A DNA stretch of 64,000 bases from a virus: the IMG/VR virus record IMGVR_UViG_3300037189_018453, positions 1-64,000 of that record, one strand, 5' to 3'. A program made the position numbers and the translations under genes. This document shows, in pieces, positions 47,601-57,300 of this stretch. Each line of letters starts with the position of its first letter. Positions within the stretch are counted from its first letter, which is position 1. The notes beneath the pieces were generated by a model. That model saw only the letters and a list, made by a program, of their open reading frames with translations. It had not been told where the DNA came from and searched no databases.

Positions 47601-50600
47601 TTTATCTGATGATCAAGGCAAGATTAAGCCATTATTAGGCTATAATAACAATTATTATTTCGACTATATTAGACAGGCAAAATGTGAAGCTAGTAAAAAC
47701 ACTAATTTTATAGCGGATTTTGCTAAAGATGGAGGTAATCCTTATTTTAGCTATAGCGCTTGGTTAGCTTTAACAGAAAGTAAACGAACCGATTGTACTA
47801 AATCCTTTGTATTTCCATCATTAGATTTTACTGGCTTGAATCCAACAGATTATGTTATAGTAGACCAAAAACATTCTGGACCACCGCCATCCTTAAGTAC
47901 GAATAGTAGTTTTGTTGGAGGACTGCGTTCTAGCAATGGTGTTACTTCTCCTCATACGACATTACGAAACTTATCTCTTAGTAACAATGTTAAGTCTTAT
48001 GACGCTTGGAATGTTGAGATTGTTGATCCTACTGGGACTATTCCTATGCCAATGCCACGATCTAAGTTATACACGTCAACCTCTGTAGAAGAAGGATATG
48101 TTTTCTTGGATCCGGGTAAATTATTAGGAGCAAGAATTTTAATAGATGCTCCTGGTCTTACTCTTAATGTGTCTAGCACAGAGAATGCAAAAGATCCTAA
48201 TCGCACAGTTCTGTCAAATTTAGCCGCGGAAGATCTGATAGTATATTTAAAAACCACCAGCAGTTTAGACTGGGATTGGATTAGATATATGTTAAACTAT
48301 ATTACTCCTGCTTCTTATGATGATCAGAATAATCCTCATTATTTAGGATTATATACGGTATCTTCTAATAGTTCCGCAAATAATGTTGAGTTAGCGCCTA
48401 AAGCAGCACATCCATTTTTCGCTGGTATTCCTATTAAATCTAATAAATTTGTATACGGACCATGGATTAATTATCCTGATGTTGAAAAATTCGATATTTA
48501 TCCAACCGGGATTACAGTAAGTCAAACAGACACAATACCACCAGTTTGCACAAACGTTTCTGTATATCAGCCCAATGTTGACGAAGCCAGGAAAGCTATA
48601 GAAAACTTAATTACCTCTATAGATATTGAAGTTAGAGATGATTTTGTTCCATGGAATTATGGAGGCATGAATAGTTTAGATATTGCAGCATACAAGGAGA
48701 TAGAGTCTAGGATTAACTATCAGTCTGTTATAGAAACTGCTCAATTAGATATGCCTGGTTTGCCGCTATTTGATTTGGGTGGAATTTTTTCTTTTGGCGG
48801 TATTAATTATGACTATGTTGTCAATACTGGTAATCTAATATATGTTGATGCTAAAAGAATTACAGAAACTTTTCCAGATTTGTCTTATATTCCTGGAGCT
48901 GTTGTTGCTGTTGGCCCTCCTCCAACTGCCACCTATATACAAGCTTATACTGTTTTAGATTTAAAGGCGAATGTTAAGCCTAGTGGTGGGCCGATGATTA
49001 GTAACATCCAGTGTTCTATTGGTCAGCAAGGAATATCAACATCATATAGCTTTAGAACCTATACTCGTAAAATAGGACTATTTAATAAAGAAGAAAATGA
49101 TAGAATCAAAAAAATAAATTTAGCCAATCTTAAACGAAACAAGCAAATGGTTGGTATTGGTCAAGAATTAAAGAATGTTATAAGAAATCAAAAAAAGACA
49201 CAAGACGATGAAAGATTAGATAAGTCTCAGTTTGGTAGCGAAGATTTGTCTTCCAAATTATTTGGATGGAGTCCTAGTATGGTGCTGATAGGACAAGCTT
49301 CACCATATATTTCTGAGCCATCTAGAACACCAGCATATGTAGAAGATTTTTCTTTAAATTCTACCACAGTACCATTTCAAACTAGAATTCAAGCTCCTAC
49401 TCAATGGTCTATTCCTACCACAAGTACCGATCAGGGTGATAATGAGTTGGTTAGAAATAATAACAATTATTTGACTACCAATACTTCTCCTACTACTTTA
49501 AAAAATACTGGCAGAGTTACTGCCACAGTACAATTATATGAAAGAAAAGAAGTTGGTTCACAATTAGACAAAGATTATGGAACTCAATCTGCTATGAGTT
49601 TAGATGGTTTATTGTCTCCTATTTCATTTTATCCAACATATAAAAATGCAACATTTTCATATTCTGTTCATATGACACAAAATTGTCCGTTTTGTTTTGG
49701 AACTAAAGTTAGAAAAATAAAAGTTGTCCAATATGATAAGACTGGCACTAAAACAGTAGCAAATAATGGTGTGGTTTTAATTGTCTGCGATAAGTGTGGC
49801 GCTCCTGGAGAAAAATTAAATTCTAGAATTAAGAATAATAAAGAAATTCCTATTAATCTAATTACTTTAAACCCTATTGTGGTGCCAGACGGAGAATTTA
49901 AAAATGTAAACACACAAAATTATAGTGGCGCTCATCCAGAAGGAGTACATGAGGATATTTCTTCGGCATCTACTGGTTATGGCGGCCAAACTAGACACTT
50001 TAGAGATCGTATGAGACACTGTATAGAAATTGTTGCTAGAGGATCTGTTCCTCCTAATCAATCTAAATATGCATTAGAAACCAGTCGTAATTTAACAGCA
50101 TATACTACACATCCCGCTGAATTGGAGCCTAGGAATCTAGATTATAGTAGATATGACGCTCAATTATTTTTCAAAATGAGTAAATTGTCTCCAGCCACTA
50201 ATAGGGTTTTACATGAAAATAATCAAAGATTTTTTGGTTTAAGAGGGCCGCTAGTACTACATTCTTGGGGCTATGATACTGATGGATATCCTATTCCTAA
50301 TGCTGCGGATGAACCATATGCTATAGACGTATTTGGTAGACCTAAAAGATTTAAGCTAAAGATTGTAAGAAAAGCAGCAGTAAAATATAAGATGTTGTCA
50401 GTTGGAGATATGTTTGAAATATCAGGACAAACTACTATTTTTTCTAAGAGCTTAAATAACCAAAACTTACCGGGAGCTGCTTGGGCCAATCTTAACAGAC
50501 AACAAATTAACGATACTATGGTAATTCCGATATTTTTAGAAGACGATTTGGCTGTTGATGGTGGATTTGAACCAGAAAATACTACGACCGCCTTACCAAC

Positions 50601-51330
50601 TACACTGGATTATACTTCAGGGTATAAGGGTAGTATTATTAGTAAAACACAAAAATTTCTTAATAATAGATGGACACAAAAATATAGACTAAAAGAATTT
50701 TATCTTAATTGGGCAGAACGCCCAGATTTGTGGCGAGTTGGTCCTATAGATTTAACGTGGGATGATGATAGAAAATTATGGACGGCCGGACAAGGTTGTG
50801 GAGAAGAAAATCCTCCGTTTGTAGTAACTAATACTAATGATATAGATACTATTGACGAATTTTTAAACTATAAAAGAGAAAGTAAATGTCCTTATAGAGA
50901 TATTTATGTAACATTAGAAGAAGATTTAGTTAAACAACCAGATTATGATGAAACATATGCCACTAGAGCTTTTATAGACGATATGGAGTTTAGTAAGCAG
51001 CCGTTACAAGCAGGATATCGTAGGTTAGTTTATGTAAAAGATAAGTGCGGATATTGCGCTCCTATGGGAACCAAACTATTATGTAGATATAATAAGTCTA
51101 CAGGATTTTATGAGCCACTCACAAAGCCGGTTATGATTGCTAAAGGAATAACATCATCAGCGAATCAAGCTCGTTTAACTTTGGAATATATTCAAGGACG
51201 CAGATCTATAAATGCTCCAGTATTAACTGTTAATTTTGATAATCCAGTAGGATTTACCGTAGCCTCTGATAAGAATGCAATGTTTACTTTTATTAATGGC
51301 AAATGGACATTAACGGCTATTAAGGAATAA
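44671..51330 (+). CDS. Baseplate hub / tail-associated protein (giant)
   Basis: 2219 aa. The N-terminal 480 residues look like a phage tail hub: FGGFVQSWNRTVSTGGKSYS near 187-206, then SVIVNSAQSIL, and later a helical-beta segment VMDLINLVAEQTGHDITID. The middle is beta-rich without recognised enzymes. A zinc-ribbon-like pair of knuckles, CPFC (1672-1675) and CDKC (1706-1709), lies in the C-terminal third, and a further KCGYC occurs near residue 2130. No peptidoglycan hydrolase motif was seen. Four bases separate it functionally from the distal tail gene, suggesting coupled translation. Confidence 0.6.
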   Translation: MPTQPCSNEPKLIAQTLFLGASVSSFNTSLGWGNQPSQLTVNLVEDDFAYGCGKNQNPSSLSAGSGMYDQYLTSRPVSDPRLLTYTDNHYNTCVGDNCYINKPDSVMFNSSIHGLENRILPGKVYYALDPMMGLVSRYWTGPDPGFFGRKTRMKEDGTYNSSNQDAHPDYAYDIIDTPVYFKMGNFSFGGFVQSWNRTVSTGGKSYSVIVNSAQSILNSCYVIVDKYGGSIFSKSTSSQATNFYGSPKNYLLKAGAEYNLRELSRGVLPNVFNVYGFLESFGVDGFGVAKPSDNGVSVNKIVEGLIALTSTTHTSINKLDTDFNAAGIEALKKAFSPFGRIISKCMQREDYHTTRQGGSANNLFAPITPAFNEFGVINPQVFNHFVTPGAPTTRCQFVLDLADLIYTDDSRQTYKIPNDIRVQGPIISVMDLINLVAEQTGHDITIDMVPTIWLRQLYHVIKVRAVSRLQQPRSNTIDNTIKLLQCSGYPVSSNTSGKEKNDTPARAMIIGGSQQRLLQIQSYRLAYTQSSFVFDPKNKKFINYFSLKDGPSLYNTMPRLSLTQNYGHGKIRFPNFNSTRNPALADAIGTSNQLETAFVQIIKDEYEIQKVVSKQWDTNDAVWTTTPELNDGIDIHYGNYDPATKTNHTDRFGTAGAGNARWFPIHLDLICPFFGYVHDNDVAFKTSAGSTDSTTSTREIRPVFFDTWTGQLAVVIRVSELPVMSVSLTRAFLGSEDPTTGNEIGKFFPKFPLPYTYQPTAPVADTAFNSLGAINTGPVPPIEYFVLTESEIRAALAGFDNFLVYSLAKTYKPDLIEMVRRAYFVETKNKLMSELGLNNNDATKEASDQTDWYWKLLGSNIAGDSLYPTVVSPDKNDGSQYIQEKALQDLKIIHRFIAEVGKFYGKKYMVHPGNALQCFRDESIANIAFPTNIGYGYAFSGDGKITYNYEPTNDGAWEEYGNIIDDGIVVGSSEWYNLSDDQGKIKPLLGYNNNYYFDYIRQAKCEASKNTNFIADFAKDGGNPYFSYSAWLALTESKRTDCTKSFVFPSLDFTGLNPTDYVIVDQKHSGPPPSLSTNSSFVGGLRSSNGVTSPHTTLRNLSLSNNVKSYDAWNVEIVDPTGTIPMPMPRSKLYTSTSVEEGYVFLDPGKLLGARILIDAPGLTLNVSSTENAKDPNRTVLSNLAAEDLIVYLKTTSSLDWDWIRYMLNYITPASYDDQNNPHYLGLYTVSSNSSANNVELAPKAAHPFFAGIPIKSNKFVYGPWINYPDVEKFDIYPTGITVSQTDTIPPVCTNVSVYQPNVDEARKAIENLITSIDIEVRDDFVPWNYGGMNSLDIAAYKEIESRINYQSVIETAQLDMPGLPLFDLGGIFSFGGINYDYVVNTGNLIYVDAKRITETFPDLSYIPGAVVAVGPPPTATYIQAYTVLDLKANVKPSGGPMISNIQCSIGQQGISTSYSFRTYTRKIGLFNKEENDRIKKINLANLKRNKQMVGIGQELKNVIRNQKKTQDDERLDKSQFGSEDLSSKLFGWSPSMVLIGQASPYISEPSRTPAYVEDFSLNSTTVPFQTRIQAPTQWSIPTTSTDQGDNELVRNNNNYLTTNTSPTTLKNTGRVTATVQLYERKEVGSQLDKDYGTQSAMSLDGLLSPISFYPTYKNATFSYSVHMTQNCPFCFGTKVRKIKVVQYDKTGTKTVANNGVVLIVCDKCGAPGEKLNSRIKNNKEIPINLITLNPIVVPDGEFKNVNTQNYSGAHPEGVHEDISSASTGYGGQTRHFRDRMRHCIEIVARGSVPPNQSKYALETSRNLTAYTTHPAELEPRNLDYSRYDAQLFFKMSKLSPATNRVLHENNQRFFGLRGPLVLHSWGYDTDGYPIPNAADEPYAIDVFGRPKRFKLKIVRKAAVKYKMLSVGDMFEISGQTTIFSKSLNNQNLPGAAWANLNRQQINDTMVIPIFLEDDLAVDGGFEPENTTTALPTTLDYTSGYKGSIISKTQKFLNNRWTQKYRLKEFYLNWAERPDLWRVGPIDLTWDDDRKLWTAGQGCGEENPPFVVTNTNDIDTIDEFLNYKRESKCPYRDIYVTLEEDLVKQPDYDETYATRAFIDDMEFSKQPLQAGYRRLVYVKDKCGYCAPMGTKLLCRYNKSTGFYEPLTKPVMIAKGITSSANQARLTLEYIQGRRSINAPVLTVNFDNPVGFTVASDKNAMFTFINGKWTLTAIKE

Positions 51331-51341
51331 TTATAGTAGTT

Positions 51342-54300
51342 ATGATTAATAACAGAATATTAGATACTAGTAGTAATTGTTCTATTTTAAATGGATCATT
51401 ACTAGAAAATTTACTTCCATATACCATATCGGATGATGCTTCCAGTATATCTTTTTCTAACACTTCATCACCCATTAGTACTAAATTTGATAATTTAAAT
51501 ACCTTATTTACCGCTCAGTATCCTACCCCTCCCAAATATACATGGCTGCCTATATTAGTTACTGATGATATTTATGTAGATAATAAAGTGTTATCATCGG
51601 ACGGTAGTTTTGCTAATAGTAACGCCTCTTTAACCTCTGGTCGTTTGGGTATAGAAAATTTTTATAAGTTTAAACCTTCTTTTAAAACCTTGTCTGCTAC
51701 TAATGGAGATATGGTTGTTGATTGGGTATTAAATAGGCCTAATAATAGTAATGCAATATATTATGGTATATTAGCTTGGGTTAAAATAGTTGGTGATGCT
51801 ACAGAAGGGACGCCACCAGCGGTTAATTCTATTCAAGCCAGTTTAGTATTAGGAGGAGCCGCTTATTATCAAGATATTCCAATCGGATCACGAGTAACAT
51901 CTTCTAGTAGACCAGGACAATCTTTCATCAAAATAGATTCTAGTTTTTTAATGCCCGTATTAGAGCGTCCTAGCTCATTTACGGATATGGCAATATTAGA
52001 CCATAGAGGCACCGCCCCGGCATTAATTCCGGTGACTTCTTTTGGAACAACCAATCCTATGTTTATGTTAGATACTGCGAACATTAATCTAGGACCACAT
52101 AAAGTGCATTTATGGATACCTGATGGTGATATGTTCTGTTTTTATACGGACACAGCAGAAAAAGATAAATTAAGTGCTATAGGTATTCCATCAAAATCGT
52201 ATATATCAGCCGCTTTACATAATTATTATACACAATTATATAGAATCTTTACTTTAGACGAAAAACGTACTATTAATCCAAAATTAAAACTCAGTCGATC
52301 TAGATGTTTTAAAAAATTAGCACACTTATTTAGTACCAGTCCATTTATTTCTGATTTTGCTATTAATGCAATGGATTATATAGATATAAAACTTTTGATT
52401 AATGATTACATTACTGAACAAGAAGCTAATACTAACACAGATATTAGTACAGAAATAGAATTATTAAAAAAATATGCAAAAGAAATTAGTTCCACATTAC
52501 AAACAATTACAAAAACTCCTTCTACAACTAATTTATCTATTAATAAAAGTTTATTTTTAGACACTAAACCATCTCCATATTCTTTTAATAATAATCTAGT
52601 AACATCAAAAAAGCAATTATTTACAAAATTGTTGCAAAAATATGGAGCCGTATTAGAGATAACATCCAACACTATTTTATCCAAAAAACCAGAAATAAAG
52701 ATTGATAATACTGGTCTTGTTGTAACACAGGTTATGACAACACTATGTCCCAAAACCACAACAAATATTACGGTTTTTAATAATCAAGAAATAATATTTG
52801 ATACGAATAAAATAGCTACCGACATAGGGGATAATAAATCTGATATAAATCTTTTAACAGCAGGAGTTGTGGTAGGCACTATTCCATTGTATGATGCTGT
52901 TAAAGCAGAATTTCCAGGAATAGATCAGACTAAATTTTTACCCAGAATGACTTCTGGAGGTTATATAAATAGCCTTTATACAAATAATGATCAAGAGTTA
53001 ATATTACCAGCTAATGATAGTACTTATACTTATCAGACATATAATCAATCACCTAGCGCAACTAGTCCACTTATTAGTGCCACTATTCCATTGTCTGCGG
53101 TAAATTATCAACCTAAAACTAGAATTGATGAAATCTATTTTTTACCAGAAAGGTATCTGGATCCTAAAATTACATATTTATGGTCGCAGCTCAGTGGTCC
53201 AAAAGCTAAATTTAAAAATCCTAATCCTATAGGCCCGGTAACAGATATCTCGGACTTAGCAGAACCAGAAATGATAGTTTACGACACAGGTATATTTATT
53301 ATTCAATGTGAGATTACTACACCTTTTGGCTCATTTGTTAAACAACGTACAATCTATGTAATTGATGGAGGAGATAAAAGAGGTAGTAGACAAGACATTC
53401 AAAACAATGCAGAGTGTAAGGGTAAATATTTTGACAAAGACACACAAACATGGATAGCTCCGCCTAATATAGTAAGCAGTCCAGAATTTACGCCATTATA
53501 TCTCAATGCTGATAACATAAGAGTACATTGTCCTACATTTGATAGATTTGCTATTAGTAATATAGGAGGTGTATTCTGGCCTATAAATACTAATATGTTA
53601 GTAAAAGAATTCATGGGCACTTCCGCAGTAGGCAGATTTAGCGTGCCACAACAAGAAGTTACCAATTTTAATGCTAATTACAAATTTAATATTAAATCAA
53701 ATAAAATATATGCGGATGATACAAATTTTGCATTAGTATATAAACCGAATAATACTATTATTAAAATACATTCTATTATATTAGAAAAAATTCGTTCTGA
53801 TAGACCAGAATGCGCTAACTGTTTAAGCTTATATGATCCTTCTATAGTAGCAAGAAAAGCATCAATAGTAACAGGTGCAGGTACCAATGAAACCGGAGCG
53901 AATAGACAAAATGTTTTAAGATATACTAGATATAATAAATCACCAGAGGGTTTTGCTCTATATAAATACTCATATGATACTGTGCTTCAAAAATTTAAAG
54001 AAGAGGACACTTCTCAATTTACATTTCCCTCTATTAGTACAGACTTTGCTCCTCCTATTAAAACATATGGAGGATATGACAGCAATTTTTTAAACCAGTA
54101 CTCTATACCTGTACTACCAGGACTAGAGTTGCCAACAGACACTCCTGTAGCATATGGCGGACAGATAGTTTCTCAGCAATTTAAATTATTACCCGATATT
54201 ACAGGACATAATTTATCATACCTCAATACCTCTATAGGTTTACCGTCAGACAATAAATCTACTCATAAAATGTGTTATCAAAAAGCCTTACCCGTTACTA

Positions 54301-57300
54301 ACGGTGGCGTTTTAACATTTACTAAAGGAGTATTTCATCCTATTAGTGGATGGCTAGGACACAATGGTATAGGATATAGTATCCATGCGAATCGTAGTAG
54401 TATATTAAAATTCAATCCTGGAGCTAGAGATTCTTTTAGTTTTATGGGACCCAAATTACAAAGACTATCTTCTGGAGGAATATCAGTAGGAGATAACTCT
54501 GCTAGTACTTTTATTAGACCAAAAGAATTTTCTAGTTCTATTGTCTTAGCAATTAGCAAAGGTGTGCAATGGGATGCTGGCTGTAGAACCGCAGGAGAAC
54601 CTTCTTTCTCACCCGGTGAAATATATAATAACAATCAATTAAACAAAGAATATGCAGACATTGATGCTAATACAAGATCTAATCATGGTTACAGATATTT
54701 ATCTGCTGGTCAACCAAAAGGTATTGAAAGAACAGCTACTTCTAATCAGCCAATAGTCAATGATGAGTTTCAAGCAGAACAAAGAGAAGGAAGTTACACT
54801 TATTCATTTGCTGTAACAGGTCCATATTCTTTACCAGAGAATGTGTTGGGTCCGAATGGAGAAAAAATAATTAGAATTCCAAGAGTTAATAACTTTGCTA
54901 TTAAAAACGTAGAAGTTAAACTAAATTTTTTAAATTATGTTAATACTAAAAATCTAATAGTGAGACTAGATATATTACCAGCCCCAAAAATAATAGAAGA
55001 TAGAGGCACTCCCGCCGAAGAAACAGCCACAACGAATAATGAACAGAGAAATCCTATCAGAGCTGGATCATTTAATTTTATAGATAGTTCTGTTCCTCCT
55101 CTAACGACCACACACGCTAACATTAATAGTGGTGGCACTAAACAACAGTATAACAATAGTGGTCCTATAACACAGGGTATTGCTATTTCTGGACTGTCTG
55201 ACTATATACAAGCCACGATAGATACTCATGGAGGTTCGGGACTGGGTGATGTATGGAAAAGCCCAGCCGACTGCATTATTCTATTAAACCAAGAACATAT
55301 ACAGAATAATAAATATAATTTTAGTATTAAATTTTCAGATAATGCTTCTAAATATAATGTATTATATGATCATAATATACAACAATGTCCAGCACCATCC
55401 AGCATAATAATTAATGATGTACAAAACCCCATTCTGGTCGCTATGTCTGGTAGTGGTTTATCTAATATAAGCACAGCCTTTCCTACTTCTTTGTTCTTAT
55501 CTAAGCAAAAAATAGTATCATCATCTGATGAGGTAAATCCTTCTAATGCTGCTGTTGGCTATTCTGATAGAGAAGCTTGTTTGTATACCGCTATGATGAA
55601 ACATAATAAAATTAATATTAATAATAATAGCTTATCAAAATTAGCAGCTGATACTTTATTTCAAGGAGAGGAACCACCGTCTACACTAAATAAAACACAA
55701 TTGGGTCGGGGACTAACAGGATCTACAGAATTTAAGCTTACTATTGTGGTACTAGACGAAGAAGACAATATGAGTGTACAGGATAATATAGCAAATAGTC
55801 AATATCTGACTGGATTAGAGAATGCTGAAAATACTCAAAAAAGTTCAGATATATTTAATTCTTTGTGTAGTTGGGAGTTAATTTTACATGTTGGGGATAC
55901 TGAAAAACCAATACCTTATTCTAATCCGTCTTTAGAGTCCTACGGTAATTGTGATGTTTTATCTCTAATAGAATATGGTAAAGACCCATCCTATCCAGGA
56001 AATACTTATATTGCTGATTTAACTAACCATAAAGCTTTACTACCATTAGCAAATATTAATGCTCCTAGAACTTTAATTGCGGATTCATCCTTTTGTTATA
56101 ATGGAAATCCTGACACCTTAGACCAGGGATTAATGTTGCAGTCTCCTCCTTTCCCAACTTATGCTATTGTTAATATATTGGCTTCTCTTGCTATTGGTGC
56201 TGGTATGATGGCCGGGTTTGGTTTAGCAGGATTAGGAGTGGCTTTAGCAACAGCTATTAATTCGCCTGGTTATCAAATATTATTTAATTATTTACAAGAG
56301 CTTTCTTTTGTGCAGAACATGCAGGATGCTGGTAGACAAATTTATTTTCCATCATATACTAAATATCCTTTTGGTTCTCCAGAAAAGGTACTGATTAATT
56401 TTAGAAAACCACAAGACCTATGGCATTCTCTAGAAGCTACTATTTTTAAATACAGTAATCTGCCTGTTTTAAAACCAAATCGTTATAACTTTATTAGAGT
56501 ATGTAGAAATTTTTGTGATAATATATCTACTTTTAAATTTTCTGTTATTAGTGATATAAATTATTTTGTGGATTCTAAATTATATAAACATATTCAAGTA
56601 ACTTGTAGCAATGCTTCTACACAGCAGACAGCTTTAGCAGGGGCACCAGTTGTTGTTTCTGATGTATTGTGTCAAGAAGGAGATATTGTTTATGTATCAT
56701 TTGTACCGCCTTCGACATCAACAACCGCACCAAACAATAATCAGTCTTGTACACAAAATACTGGAACATATATTGTACAAAAGGGTCCGTGGATTAGAAT
56801 TAAAGACAAGCCTATATTACCACCAAACGCAACAGAGCAGGAGATAATTAATAATAATAATCGATGGAGAACCGAGAATAATTACGGAGATTTAATACAT
56901 GCTTTACCTCTAAGCCTGATGCATAGTCATATTAGATATGGAAATAATTTTTTTAGCAATAATTTATATGGAGATATGCTTGATGGCAAGGTTATCGCTA
57001 TAGATAGTCGTATTCCTTATGATATTTTTTCTATAGGAGATACTATAGAGTTATATACTGACAGCAACAAAAGAGAGCCTGATGATAGTAGGGAGATTCT
57101 AAAAGTATCTATAGCTAATAAGGCTCTTATTTACAGAAACAATAAGCTGTTTTCAGTATTGATTCTAAGCGCCAGCGTTGGTACGAATGATAGACTCTCT
57201 CCGTCTCTGAGCAATAAAGTCTTTTTTGTATATAAAAACAATCCAACATCCGCAGAAGGCTCAGTTGCTTTGTATAATAGTTGGGGATTAGATAAAAATG

